The position numbers were made by a program, and so were the translations under genes. A stretch of DNA of 64,000 nt from Streptomyces sp. 35G-GA-8 (GTDB lineage Bacteria; Actinomycetota; Actinomycetes; Streptomycetales; Streptomycetaceae). The stretch covers positions 94,251-158,250 of the forward strand of contig NZ_JAMHJQ010000018.1 in assembly GCF_023534745.1 (NCBI RefSeq). The letters run 5' to 3'. The notes below the pieces were generated by a model, which was not told the origin of the DNA, did not search any database, and saw nothing but the letters and a program-made list of their open reading frames with translations. Below are positions 46,856 through 56,133 of this stretch, in pieces. Every line of letters starts with the position of its first letter. Within the stretch, counting starts at the first letter, position 1.

Positions 46856-48130
46856 GTGTCAGGCAAATTGTTGCGGTCCGTCGGTACGGCGGCGCTGGCC
46901 ACCGCGACAGTCTTCGCGGCGGTGCCGATCGCGTCGGCGTCGCCGATTCCCTCTCCCGCCCCCGCCCCCTCGGCCTCCCCCTCGGCCTCAGCCTCCGCCG
47001 GGCTCGGCGATGTCACCGATGACGCCCCGCCCCACACGGTCGCGGAGATGCTGACCCGGCTCCAACAGCTCTACCGCGAGGCCGAGAAGGCCACCGAGGA
47101 GTACAACGCCACCGCCGCCGAGCTGACCCGGCAGCGCGCCGAGACCAAGAGGCTGGACTCCGAACTCGTCCGGGCCCGCGCCGCGCTGGCCCTCAGCCGT
47201 GTCAACGCCGGCCGGCTGGCCCGCGAGCAGTACGAGGGGCAGAGCGGTCTCTCCGGCTATCTGCGGCTATTGCTCGCCCGCGACCCGCAGAGCGCGCTGG
47301 ACGAGACGTATCTGCTGGCGCGCGCGGCGCGCGGCAGAGCGGAGACGCTGAACCGGCTGACGGGCGGCGAGCAGCGCGCCCGCGCCCTCGCCACGGCGTC
47401 CCGCGAAGCCCTCGACCGACAGCAGGCGCTCGCCACGAAGCAGAAGAGACAGCGTGACATGGTCAGATCCCGGCTCCTGGAGGTCGAGAAGCTGCTCGCC
47501 TCCCTCAGCCGCGCTCAGATCACCGCACTGAACGATCTCGAACGGGCCATTACGGACAAGGCCCAACGGGAACTGCTCGCCTCCGGCGCCCTCGGTGACG
47601 ACGCGACGCGCGGCGCGGGCGGACCCCAGGGCGCGGCCGGTCCGGCCGGCACAGCGGTCCGTAAGGCACCCTCACGGGCGGGTCAGGCGGCCCTGGAGTA
47701 CGCCGTCGAGCAGATCGGCAAGCCGTACGAGTGGGGCGCCGAGGGGCCCGATTCGTTCGACTGCTCCGGGTTGACCTCGCGGGCCTGGGCGCGCGCCGGC
47801 CTCACCATCCCCCGTACCAGCCAGGAGCAGTGGAGCGAACTCCCCAAGGTCTCGCTGCGCGAGCTGCGCCCCGGCGATCTGGTGGTCTACTTCCCGGGTG
47901 CCACGCATGTGGCGATCTATCTGGGCGACGGGATGGTGATCCAGGCGCCGCGCCCCGGGACCAATGTCAAGGTCTCCCCCATCGCGGCCAATCCCCTGCT
48001 CGGCGCGGTCCGTCCGGACCCGGAGGCCGGGGCGCTCGACCCGGCGGCCTACGAGCCGCCCCCACTGCCCCCGGGCGCCCTGGACGGCTCGGACGCCGGT
48101 TATGGCGAGGAAGCCGCACCGGAGGTCTGA
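46856..48130 (+). CDS. Secreted NlpC/P60 endopeptidase
   Basis: Peptidoglycan hydrolase cleaving stem peptides. A signal peptide (to about residue 30) is followed by a Pro/Ser/Ala linker, a coiled-coil region from about 65 to 240 (RQRAETKRLDSELVRARAAL, LEVEKLLASLSRAQ), and the NlpC/P60 domain with Cys near 302 in DSFDCSGLTSRAWARAG and His in PGATHVAIYLGDG. Length 424. The GTG start has GGAGGTGATGAC directly before it. No kinase or partner is adjacent. Confidence 0.93.
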   Translation: MSGKLLRSVGTAALATATVFAAVPIASASPIPSPAPAPSASPSASASAGLGDVTDDAPPHTVAEMLTRLQQLYREAEKATEEYNATAAELTRQRAETKRLDSELVRARAALALSRVNAGRLAREQYEGQSGLSGYLRLLLARDPQSALDETYLLARAARGRAETLNRLTGGEQRARALATASREALDRQQALATKQKRQRDMVRSRLLEVEKLLASLSRAQITALNDLERAITDKAQRELLASGALGDDATRGAGGPQGAAGPAGTAVRKAPSRAGQAALEYAVEQIGKPYEWGAEGPDSFDCSGLTSRAWARAGLTIPRTSQEQWSELPKVSLRELRPGDLVVYFPGATHVAIYLGDGMVIQAPRPGTNVKVSPIAANPLLGAVRPDPEAGALDPAAYEPPPLPPGALDGSDAGYGEEAAPEV

Positions 48131-48180
48131 ACCGGCCCAGGGCCTGGAGTCCGGGGGACGGAGGGCGGGAGGGCCGGGCG

Positions 48181-49419
48181 TCAGGCGGCGCCCGCCGCCT
48201 CCTTCAGAAACGCGTTCGCCTTCTCCGGCTCGTAGAAGAAGTTCTCGAAGTCCGCCGGGTCGTTGAAGCCGTTCGCGAACCGGTCGGCGACCGGCCGCAG
48301 CTGGCCCGCCGCGCCGATCAGGTTGAGGACATGCTCCGGCGGGACACCGAGCATCGCGTTCGTCCACTTGGTGACATGCCGGGCGGTGTCCCAGTAGCGG
48401 TCGAACGCCGACCGCATCCACGCCTCGTCGAACGGCTGGTCGCCATGGCTCACTATCGAGTCCAGATAGGAGGCGGCGCACTTGGCCGCCGAATTGGAAC
48501 CCTGGCCGGTGATCGGGTCGTTGGCGACGACGACATCGGCGACGCCGAGCACGAGACCGCCGCCCGGCAGCCGCCCGATCGGTTTGCGCACGGTCGGCGC
48601 GTACCGCCCGGACAGGGTGCCGTTGGCGTCCGTCAGCTCGACCTTCGTGGCGCGCGCGTACTCCCAGGGCGTGAAGCGCTCCATCAGCTCCAACGTCAGC
48701 GAGAGATGCTCGGCGGGGTCCTTGATGCCCTGGAAGACATCGAGCGGGCCACCGGGAACGCCCTCCCAGAAGAGGATGTCCGCGCGGCCCGAGGTGGTGA
48801 GGGTGGGCATCACGAACAGCTCGCCGACGCCCGGCACCAGATTGCAGCGGACCGCGTCGAACTCCGGGTGCTCGGGGCGCGGCCCCAGACCGTGGACATA
48901 CGAGACGGCGAGCGCGCGCTGCGGCGCGTCGTACGGGGAGCGCGAGGCGTCCCGGCCGAACATCGAGACCAGCTCGCCCTTGCCCGCGGAGACCAGCACC
49001 AGGTCGTACGTACGGGAGAAGAAGTCCAGGTCGGAGACTGCCGCGCCATGGATCACCAGTTGGCCGCCGCGCTGCGCGAAGGTCTCCATCCAGCCGGCCA
49101 TCTTGACCCGCTGGTCGACGGACTGGGCGTAGCCGTCCAGGGTGCCGACCCAGTCCACGGCCCGGGTGGAGTCGGGGGCGGCGACGGAGACGCCGAGCCC
49201 CTCGATCCTCGGTGCCTGGGACTCCCAGAAGCCCAGCTGGAGATCGCGCTCGTGCTGGAGCGCGGTGTGGAACATGCACTGCGTGGACATGACCCGGCCG
49301 GACCGGATCTCGTCCGCCGTGCGGTTGGACATCAGGGTGATCTCGTACCCCCGCGACTGAAGTCCGAGGGCGAGCTGGAGCCCGGACTGGCCTGCTCCGA
49401 CGATGAGTATCTTCCGCAT
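48181..49419 (-). CDS. Styrene monooxygenase-like FAD enzyme (StyA family)
   Basis: A 412-residue group E flavoprotein monooxygenase. The Rossmann motif ILIVGAGQSGLQLALGLQ starts the protein; GLVLGVADVVVANDPITGQGSN near the C-terminal third is the second FAD motif. StyA enzymes need a separate flavin reductase; none is adjacent (the nearest flavin-reductase-like gene, at 59705, is 10 kb away). Substrate unknown; epoxidation of styrene or indole is the family reaction. Confidence 0.88.
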   Translation of the reverse strand: MRKILIVGAGQSGLQLALGLQSRGYEITLMSNRTADEIRSGRVMSTQCMFHTALQHERDLQLGFWESQAPRIEGLGVSVAAPDSTRAVDWVGTLDGYAQSVDQRVKMAGWMETFAQRGGQLVIHGAAVSDLDFFSRTYDLVLVSAGKGELVSMFGRDASRSPYDAPQRALAVSYVHGLGPRPEHPEFDAVRCNLVPGVGELFVMPTLTTSGRADILFWEGVPGGPLDVFQGIKDPAEHLSLTLELMERFTPWEYARATKVELTDANGTLSGRYAPTVRKPIGRLPGGGLVLGVADVVVANDPITGQGSNSAAKCAASYLDSIVSHGDQPFDEAWMRSAFDRYWDTARHVTKWTNAMLGVPPEHVLNLIGAAGQLRPVADRFANGFNDPADFENFFYEPEKANAFLKEAAGAA

Positions 49420-49525
49420 GGCGGGTTCTCCGTTTGCGCGCGTAGCGACGACTGACGTGGCCTCAAGTGGCTGATAACTGACGTCGGCTCAGGCTACCGG
49501 CCATGTCCTCTCCGGCCGGACCGGG

Positions 49526-50206
49526 CTACTCCGGAGAGGTTTCCAGCGCATGCCGCACCAGCGCGAGCAGTGACTCGACCGCCGTGATCCGTTTGCGAGC
49601 GTCCATGATCAGTACAGGCACGCCCGACGGAATCGTCAAGGCCTCACGCACATCGTCCGGCTCGAACGCCGGTGTTCCCTCGAAGTGGTTGACGGCGACG
49701 ACATACGGCAGTCCACAGCTCTCGAAGTAGTCGAGCGCCGGGAAGCAGTCGGGCAGCCGTCGGGTATCGGCCAGCACGACGGCGCCGATCGCACCGCGCA
49801 CGAGGTCGTCCCACATGAACCAGAAGCGCTTCTGGCCCGGGGTACCGAAGAGATACAGGACCAGGTCGTCATCGAGGGTGATACGCCCGTAGTCCATCGC
49901 CACGGTCGTGGTGACCTTGTCGGGCGTCGCGCTGAGATCGTCGACCTCGGCGCTGGCCTGGGTCATCAGCGCTTCGGTCTGGAGCGGCGGAATCTCCGAG
50001 ACCGCCCCGACGAAGGTCGTCTTGCCGACCCCGAAACCGCCCGCGACCACGATCTTGGTGGCGATCGGCGCGCGTGTGCGGTCCAGTTGCCAGGGCCGCA
50101 GATCCTCTTCACGTTCGGGCTCGACCTCAGGTGCGGGCCCGACGCCGGTCGGCGATGAGCCGGCGACGCCGAACGCGGCGATGACGTCAGAGGCGGCGGA
50201 GTCCAC
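49526..50206 (-). CDS. cvnD: Conservon GTPase CvnD
   Basis: A 226-residue small GTPase of the Cvn/MglA-like group. P-loop VVAGGFGVGKTTFVGAVSE; the region LYLFGTPGQKRFWFMWDDLVRGA is the switch II motif; VVAVNHFEGTPAF stands where NKxD is in Ras, as usual for conservons. It overlaps cvnC by 20 bp and is the last gene. It probably relays the signal from CvnA through CvnB/C. Confidence 0.93.
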   Translation of the reverse strand: MDSAASDVIAAFGVAGSSPTGVGPAPEVEPEREEDLRPWQLDRTRAPIATKIVVAGGFGVGKTTFVGAVSEIPPLQTEALMTQASAEVDDLSATPDKVTTTVAMDYGRITLDDDLVLYLFGTPGQKRFWFMWDDLVRGAIGAVVLADTRRLPDCFPALDYFESCGLPYVVAVNHFEGTPAFEPDDVREALTIPSGVPVLIMDARKRITAVESLLALVRHALETSPE

Positions 50207-50600
50207 TCAGCACCCTTTCCAGCAGTGCGTGGTCGGGCTGGCCGGTGTCGTGCCCGGTCCCGTACACACGGATCTTTCCCTGGTCGGCGAGGTCGCTGAG
50301 CAGCACCCTCACCACCCCCAGCGGCATCTTGAGCAGCGCCGACACCTCGGCGACGGTACGCATGCGCCGGCACAGCTCGACGATGGCCAGCATCTCCGGC
50401 ATGACGCGTGCCGCGCCCCCGCCGTCCGTCAGTTCCTTGCGCTCGTCGGCCGCTTCGAGGGCGGCGACGAAGGTCTCGACCAGCAGGACATGGCCGAATC
50501 GGGTCCGTCCCCCGGTGAGCGAGTACGGACGGACCCGCGCGGGCCTGCGGTCGGCGCCGCGCACGGGCAGCCTCCGGGCCGGATCGGCGGACGGCGTCAT
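50187..50600 (-). CDS. cvnC: Conservon protein CvnC (DUF742)
   Basis: A 137-residue DUF742 protein. It has the RPYSLTGGRT motif, and the C-terminal SALLKMPLGVVRVLLSDLADQGKIRVYG winged-helix-like region. In conservons it partners CvnB and the CvnD GTPase. Overlaps cvnB by 4 bp and cvnD by 20 bp. Confidence 0.93.
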   Translation of the reverse strand: MTPSADPARRLPVRGADRRPARVRPYSLTGGRTRFGHVLLVETFVAALEAADERKELTDGGGAARVMPEMLAIVELCRRMRTVAEVSALLKMPLGVVRVLLSDLADQGKIRVYGTGHDTGQPDHALLERVLSGLRRL

Positions 50601-51079
50601 GTGGCGCTCTCCATCGATTTACGCAGCTCCTCGCGGAGCTCGGGCGTCAGTACATGTCCGGCCCGGCCCACGAAGAGCGCCATGTGGTAGGCCACCACGC
50701 TCATGTCGCAGTCGGGGGTGGCGTGCACCCCGAGCAGCGAGCCGTCGCTGATCGCCATGACGAAGACGCTGCCCTCCTCCATGGCGACCATGGTCTGTTT
50801 GACCCCGCCGCCGTCCATCAGCTTCGCCGCTCCGACGGTGAGGCTGCCGATGCCCGAGACGATGGTGGCCAGATCGGCGCTGGAGCCGCGGGGGCCCTCC
50901 CTGCGCACGGGGGTGGCCGCCTCGGTGTTCAGCCCCGGGTCGGAGGAGAGCAACAGGAGTCCGTCGGACGAGACGACGGCGACCGAGTGCACCCCTGGCA
51001 CCTCCTCGACGAGGTTGCTCAACAGCCAGTGCAGGTTGCGGGCTTCGCTGCTCAGTCCGAATGTGCCGGTCGCAGTCAA
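50597..51079 (-). CDS. cvnB: Conservon protein CvnB (roadblock/LC7)
   Basis: A 160-residue roadblock/LC7 protein, the family that regulates small GTPases. Seen: NLHWLLSNLVEEVPGVHSVAVVSSDGLLLL near the N terminus and TMVAMEEGSVFVMAISDGSLLGVHA. It overlaps cvnA and cvnC by 4 bp each. Confidence 0.94.
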   Translation of the reverse strand: MTATGTFGLSSEARNLHWLLSNLVEEVPGVHSVAVVSSDGLLLLSSDPGLNTEAATPVRREGPRGSSADLATIVSGIGSLTVGAAKLMDGGGVKQTMVAMEEGSVFVMAISDGSLLGVHATPDCDMSVVAYHMALFVGRAGHVLTPELREELRKSMESAT

Positions 51080-54000
51080 CTGCGTGCCTCCTCGACTGTC
51101 TCCCCCGTGTCTCCGGTATGTACCTCGGTCCGTGCCGCGGAGCCCCTGGGCTCCGCGTGCTCAGCCCGGTCAGACTGCTCCGACCTCTCGGTCAGTTCGG
51201 CCTCGACGTCGCGCCGGCCTTCCTTGGCCCCCTTGTGGAAGCCGCCGAGTCTGCGGCGCAGCGCTTCGGCGTCCACACTGCCGGTACGCCCGGTGGGCGC
51301 GGCGGCAGGCTTGACGATTCTCGGGGTGCGCTTGGGCAGCCCCTTGTCGGTGATGCGTTCCGGTCCTGCCGCGTCGGTCGTCGCGGCAGGATCCGCCTCG
51401 GCGGAGCCGGGCTGCCGGGGCAGCCGCATCGCGAAAGTGTCCTGGTCGGGGCCGATGGTCAGCGGCTCACCGTCATGGACACGCTCATGGGAGTCGGGGC
51501 CGATGGCGTACGGGCCGACGGCCGTGTCCGGGTCCGGGGTGGTCGTCCCGTACGCGGCCAGGGCGCCGGTGTCGGCCGCACGTTCCCGCTCGGCCGTCCG
51601 ATCCCGCTCGGCCGGGCTCGCTCCGTGGGCCTCTTCGGCCTCGGCCCGGCGGATCGCCGCCTCGGCGGCGACCACCAGCGGGTCGACTTCCGGGGCCGGG
51701 GCTTCGGCGGGAGCGGCGGGCGCGGCGGGCCGCGCCGGGCTCCCGGCGTCCGCCGGCGGTCTGGCCGGCTCGGAGCGGCCGGGAAGGGCATTGGAGTTGG
51801 CCTCCGCAGTCGAGCCCGGCAGATTGAGCGCGGGGGCGGCGCCCGCCGCCCGTGCCCGGTGCGGCGAGGCGGCCGGAGACGCCGGCAGCAGCGCCTGCGG
51901 CAGTACGACGACCGCGGCCACGCCGCCCTGCTGGTGCTCGCGCAGCTCGACCCGTACGCCATGACGCGCCGCGAGCAGCCCGGCGACGCGCAGCCCGAGT
52001 CCCTCGCCCTCCGGGTCGCTCACGAACGGCTTGCGCGGAGTGTCGTCGAGCCCCTCGGGGCCTTGCGGCTCGGCGAGCCGCGCGTTGAGCGCGGTCAGCC
52101 GGTCCGCGGACATGCCGATGCCCTGGTCCTGTACGGAGAGCATCACCTCGCCGGTCTCCAGCAGCCAGCCGGAGAGCTGGACCTCCGCGTCCGGCGGCGA
52201 GAAGGAGGTGGCGTTCTCCAGCAGCTCGGCGACGAGATGGCTGAGATCGTCCGCGGCGAACCCGGCCACCTGCGCGTGCGGCGGCAGGGACTGGATCGTG
52301 ATCCGCTCGTACCGCTCGATCTCGCTGACGGCCGCGCGCAGGACGTCCACGAGCGGTACGGGCCCGGTCGAGCCGTGGCCGTGTTCATGGCCGGCGAGCA
52401 CGAGCAGATTCTCGCTGTGCCTGCGCATGACGGTGGCCATGTGGTCGAGCTTGAAGAGGGTGGCCAGCTGCTCGGGGTCCTGCTCGCGCTCCTCCAGGGC
52501 CTCGATCACCCCGAGCTGGCGCTCCACGAGGCCGAGGTTGCGCAGCGAGAGGTTGACGAAGGTGTGGTGCACGGTGTGGCGCAGCCGCTGGAGCTGGGCG
52601 GTGAGTTCGGTCGTACGCTCCTGGAGTTCGGCGCGCTGGGCGACGATCTTCTCGCGCGCGCCGATCAGACCGAGCCGTTCCCTGTCCAGCTCCCCGGCGC
52701 GGGTGGAGAGGTCGAGCAGCTTGCTGTGCAGGCTGTTGAGGGACCGTACGACCTGCGCGAACTCGTCGTTGCGGCCGGTGAACCTGACCGGGTCCTCGGT
52801 CTCCGGCGCCGCCGAGAGGCGGGCCGCTCCGATCCGTACGACCGCGAGCGGCCGGGTGAGCGTACGGGCGACGGCGGTGGAGACCCCGACAGCGATCAGC
52901 AGACAGCCGCCGAGCAGCGCGATCCGCAGTTCGAGGCCGGTGACGGCGTCGTCGCGCAGGCCCTCCAGCCGCTCCAGCTGGCTGGTGCCGAGGCCCGACT
53001 CGACGCCGCGCATCTGGTCGATCCTGGCGGAGAGCGCGGATTCGACCTTCTCCTGGTCGGCCTCGCGGTCGGAGTCGGAGAGCTGGGGCCGGTCGGTGAG
53101 CCGGGTCAGATACCCCTCGGCGGTCTTGATCTCGGGCCCGGTGACGGTGCCGGTGAGCGATTCGCGCGCCTCGGTGTCCGCGCTCTGGTCGAAGTCGGCG
53201 AGCGCGCCGAGTTCGCGTACGTGCGCCTTCTGCGCGTCGGCGCTGAGGTCGTCGCGGAGCTGGTCGTTCTTCTTGCTGTCCGCGTCGGTCCCGGACTCGA
53301 CCGGGAGGCCCGTGATCGGGTCGTACTGCGGCGCGGTGTCGGTGGGGCCCGGCACGGCGAGCGCGGCCAGCAGCAGTCCCCGGGTGGCGGAGGCCTGCTC
53401 GACGGCGCGGGAGAGCGCGCCGGGGGCGCGGGTGCCGTCGGCGGCCTCGGCCGGGGTCCGCTCGGCCAGCTCGTCGGCGAGTGCCTGGAGCTTGGCGATG
53501 ACCTCGGAGTACGCGCGGTAGGCCTCCAGCGCGGAGCCTTCGCCGGTGAGGGCGGTGCGGCGGATGGAGGGGACGGTGGAGAGGTCGCGCAGCAGGCCGG
53601 GAGAGGCCGACGCGGTGGCCCGCATCTCGTCGATCTGCCGGTCGACCCGGGTGCTGCGGGTGTCCGAGATCGTGTGCTTGTCCTTGTCGCCCTTGCCGCC
53701 GGAGCCGTCGGGCTGCTCGGCGCGGCCGGCGGCGATATAGACGATGACCTCGTCGCGCTCGTCCGCGAGGGAGTGGCTGAGGATCACGGCCTGCCGGTTC
53801 AATTCGGCGAGGACGACCAGGTTCTGGGCATCGTTCAGCTCGGTGGAGGCGGTGAGTACGGCGGGGGTGCCTGCCGCGATGACGGTGACCCCCAGGACCG
53901 CGACACCGGCTACCAGCCGGTTGCGTACCCGCACTCGGCGTCCTTCCTGAGCCTTGCCGGTATCGGTCGTGACACTCCCGGCCGTGGCGTTCGCGCCCGG

Positions 54001-54165
54001 CGTCCTGTCGGCCTTCTTCTTGCCGCCCTTGGTGTTCCCGGCCTTGTTCTTCCCGGCTTTCGTGGCCGAAGTGACCGAACTGGTCCCGGGCGTGGTGACC
54101 GAGGTGGCCTCGTCCCGCCCGACACCGTTACCCCGAGGCCGCTTCTTCTGCACCGGTGCTCGCAT
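51076..54165 (-). CDS. cvnA: Conservon sensor kinase-like protein CvnA
   Basis: A 1029-residue membrane protein heading the conservon. After a charged Thr/Lys-rich N terminus comes one transmembrane helix (about 83-105), a nitrate/nitrite-sensing-like extracytoplasmic domain (VVLAELNRQAVILSHSLADERDEVIVYIAAG), a second helix (IALLGGCLLIAVGVSTAVA), a HAMP region, a coiled coil and a HATPase domain with LSHLVAELLENATSFSPPDAEV and VQDQGIGMS. A long Ala/Pro/Glu-rich C-terminal tail follows. It lacks the standard HisKA motif, as known for CvnA proteins. Confidence 0.93.
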   Translation of the reverse strand: MRAPVQKKRPRGNGVGRDEATSVTTPGTSSVTSATKAGKNKAGNTKGGKKKADRTPGANATAGSVTTDTGKAQEGRRVRVRNRLVAGVAVLGVTVIAAGTPAVLTASTELNDAQNLVVLAELNRQAVILSHSLADERDEVIVYIAAGRAEQPDGSGGKGDKDKHTISDTRSTRVDRQIDEMRATASASPGLLRDLSTVPSIRRTALTGEGSALEAYRAYSEVIAKLQALADELAERTPAEAADGTRAPGALSRAVEQASATRGLLLAALAVPGPTDTAPQYDPITGLPVESGTDADSKKNDQLRDDLSADAQKAHVRELGALADFDQSADTEARESLTGTVTGPEIKTAEGYLTRLTDRPQLSDSDREADQEKVESALSARIDQMRGVESGLGTSQLERLEGLRDDAVTGLELRIALLGGCLLIAVGVSTAVARTLTRPLAVVRIGAARLSAAPETEDPVRFTGRNDEFAQVVRSLNSLHSKLLDLSTRAGELDRERLGLIGAREKIVAQRAELQERTTELTAQLQRLRHTVHHTFVNLSLRNLGLVERQLGVIEALEEREQDPEQLATLFKLDHMATVMRRHSENLLVLAGHEHGHGSTGPVPLVDVLRAAVSEIERYERITIQSLPPHAQVAGFAADDLSHLVAELLENATSFSPPDAEVQLSGWLLETGEVMLSVQDQGIGMSADRLTALNARLAEPQGPEGLDDTPRKPFVSDPEGEGLGLRVAGLLAARHGVRVELREHQQGGVAAVVVLPQALLPASPAASPHRARAAGAAPALNLPGSTAEANSNALPGRSEPARPPADAGSPARPAAPAAPAEAPAPEVDPLVVAAEAAIRRAEAEEAHGASPAERDRTAERERAADTGALAAYGTTTPDPDTAVGPYAIGPDSHERVHDGEPLTIGPDQDTFAMRLPRQPGSAEADPAATTDAAGPERITDKGLPKRTPRIVKPAAAPTGRTGSVDAEALRRRLGGFHKGAKEGRRDVEAELTERSEQSDRAEHAEPRGSAARTEVHTGDTGETVEEARS

Positions 54166-54582
54166 TCTTGACTCGTCCGCCCATGAAGCAGAGGTGACGA
54201 CCGGTCACTACGTGAGAACCCCCACCCCTGGCACGGCTGTCGACCATTCCAGCGCCCTTGGGAGGAAGGCGCGCATCGGCCGCTCCGCCACCTGAACGAG
54301 TGAACAGCAAGAAGGAGTTGACGAACAACTCTTCCCACTGGAGACCCGTCGTGAACATGGCGTGCCGGGTGGACCTTACGCGCGGGCTTTGGCAGGATGC
54401 GCGCCCGCAGCTTCCCCGACCCCCTCAATCCGGCCTCCTTCGGGCCTCCGTCCGGCTTCGTCCGGGACTCATTCTGACCGAATGAGAGCGGTTGACCTGG
54501 CAGAACGGACCGATCGGCACGACGTGCAGACACCGTGAAGAGTTCATGCGGATAGCCTGGAAAGTCATGCACACTGGTGCGC
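54166..54582. promoter_or_regulatory. Divergent promoter region of the conservon and the PP2C-like gene
   Basis: A 417-bp gap without a supported gene. On the plus strand TAGCCT (about 54553-54558) is a possible -10 for the PP2C-like gene, and TTGACC near 54493 a -35-type hexamer too far off to pair with it. No clear operator seen. Confidence 0.4.
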
Positions 54583-55365
54583 ATGCGTATCGAACTCGCC
54601 ACCACGCCCGGCGCCGCCGTACGGCCCAATGAGGACTGGACTTCCGTGGTCCTGCCCGCCGAGGGCGAGGGCGGCGTACTGGTCGTGCTGGACGGGGTGA
54701 CGCCCCCGACCGGGGACGACGGATGTGTGCACGGCGTGCCCTGGTTCACCGCCAGACTGGGCGGCGCGCTCGCCGAACTGTCCGGTTCACGACGGGATAT
54801 GCCACTGGCAGAGATCCTCGCGGCGTCGATCGCGCGTACGGCGGACGCGCACCGTCAAACCTGTGACCTTTCTCACGTGCGTACGCCACAGGCGACCGTC
54901 GTCCTCGCGCGTTGGGGTTCGGACACCGTCGAACATCTGGTGCTCTCCGACTCGACGCTGCTGCTGGAGTCGCCCGACGGCGCGGTGCGCGCGGTGCTCG
55001 ACGACCGGCTGGACCGCGTCCCGCGCGAGGCGCTGCGCTCGGTGGTCACGGCGGACGCGCTGCGCAACGCGGAGGGCGGCTTCTTCACCGCGGCGGCGGA
55101 TCCGGCGGTCGCGGAGAAGGCGGTGACGGGCCGTACGCCGGCTTCGGAGGTACGCGCCCTGCTGGCGCTGACCGATGGCGCGGCCCGCTGGGTGGAGGTC
55201 TTCCGGGAAGGCGGCTGGGCGGACTGTCTGGCGCTGGTGCGCAAGAACGGCGCGCAGGAGCTGATCGACCGGGTGAGGGCGTCGGAGTCGGCGGACCCGG
55301 ACGGGGTGGTGTTCCGGCGGGGGAAGGCGAGCGATGACGCGACGGTGACGTACGTGGAGCTCTAG
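54583..55365 (+). CDS. PP2C-like phosphatase domain protein
   Basis: A 260-residue protein with the layout of a PPM/PP2C phosphatase: RPNEDWTSVVLP near the N terminus (like NED of PP2C), LVVLDGVTPP (Asp in the DG motif), then TVVLARWGSDTVEHLVLSDSTLLL and LLALTDGAARWVEVF. The metal-binding Asp residues partly match, so activity is plausible but not certain. The start ATG follows a GTG two codons earlier. It is divergent from cvnA, and could act on the same signalling path. Confidence 0.75.
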   Translation: MRIELATTPGAAVRPNEDWTSVVLPAEGEGGVLVVLDGVTPPTGDDGCVHGVPWFTARLGGALAELSGSRRDMPLAEILAASIARTADAHRQTCDLSHVRTPQATVVLARWGSDTVEHLVLSDSTLLLESPDGAVRAVLDDRLDRVPREALRSVVTADALRNAEGGFFTAAADPAVAEKAVTGRTPASEVRALLALTDGAARWVEVFREGGWADCLALVRKNGAQELIDRVRASESADPDGVVFRRGKASDDATVTYVEL

Positions 55366-55423
55366 CCGCCGCTGTAGCTGTCGCTGTCGGGGGCTGCCCG
55401 TCGGGTGGCGGGCGCCCCCCTGG

Positions 55424-55918
55424 TCAGCTCTCGGCGCGGGCGTTCAGATGGTGGAGCAGCCTCGCCAGTTCGGCGATCTCGGAGCGGTCCCAGTCGGCCA
55501 GCTTCTGTACGTACCGCTCGCGGCGCGCGTCGCGCACCCGCCGGAAACGGGCACGGCCCTCATCGGTGATCCGGACGAGCGAGGCGCGTCCGTCGGCCGG
55601 ATCGGGCTCGCGCGTCACCAGTCCCAGTTCCTCCAGGGCGCGCAGCTGACGGCTTATCGTCGCCTTGCCGACCCCGAAATAGGCGGCGAGTTCGGTGGCC
55701 CGCTGGCAGCTGTTCTCGTCCAGCCGTACGAGCAGTCCATAGGCGGCGGGCTCCAGCTCGGGATGGACCTCCCGTGCCATTTCTCCGGAGCTGGCCCGAG
55801 CACGGCGCAGAAACACCGCCAGTTCCCGTTCCAGCGCGAGGAATTCGTGGTCCACACCACTGCCTCCGGCGAGTCCGGGATCTTCCGCCGTATCATTTCC
55901 GTGCACGTCAGCACCCAT
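55424..55918 (-). CDS. MarR-family regulator
   Basis: A 164-residue winged-helix regulator. The HTH lies in CQRATELAAYFGVGKATISRQLRALEELGLVTREPDPADGRASLVRITDEGRARF, with the DGR wing of MarR. Convergent with the PP2C-like gene; 215 bp from the lysozyme gene on the other side. Target and ligand unknown. Confidence 0.93.
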   Translation of the reverse strand: MGADVHGNDTAEDPGLAGGSGVDHEFLALERELAVFLRRARASSGEMAREVHPELEPAAYGLLVRLDENSCQRATELAAYFGVGKATISRQLRALEELGLVTREPDPADGRASLVRITDEGRARFRRVRDARRERYVQKLADWDRSEIAELARLLHHLNARAES

Positions 55919-56133
55919 CGCGCGCTTTTCCGCCCCTGAAAGTTTCTTTCGCCGACGACCGTTGCCGCAGCTCCGTCAGTATTTCGCAGGTTTATACCAA
56001 CGGAAGCAGCGTGGCGCTCTTCCTTCATCAGGCTCTACGTGCGTAGCGTCAATGCTGGCATGTCCATTGCACTACATGTCGACGTGTCCGACCCGTCATG
56101 AGATCCCCCCACCGAGGTCTTCGGAGGCACGCA

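Noticed and set aside
51061-54171. 1036-residue plus-strand open frame covering the whole of cvnA
   Set aside because: Mirror of the CvnA gene in high-GC DNA: Val/Gly/Arg-rich, no recognisable domain, no ribosome site; CvnA on the other strand has clear helices, HAMP and HATPase motifs.
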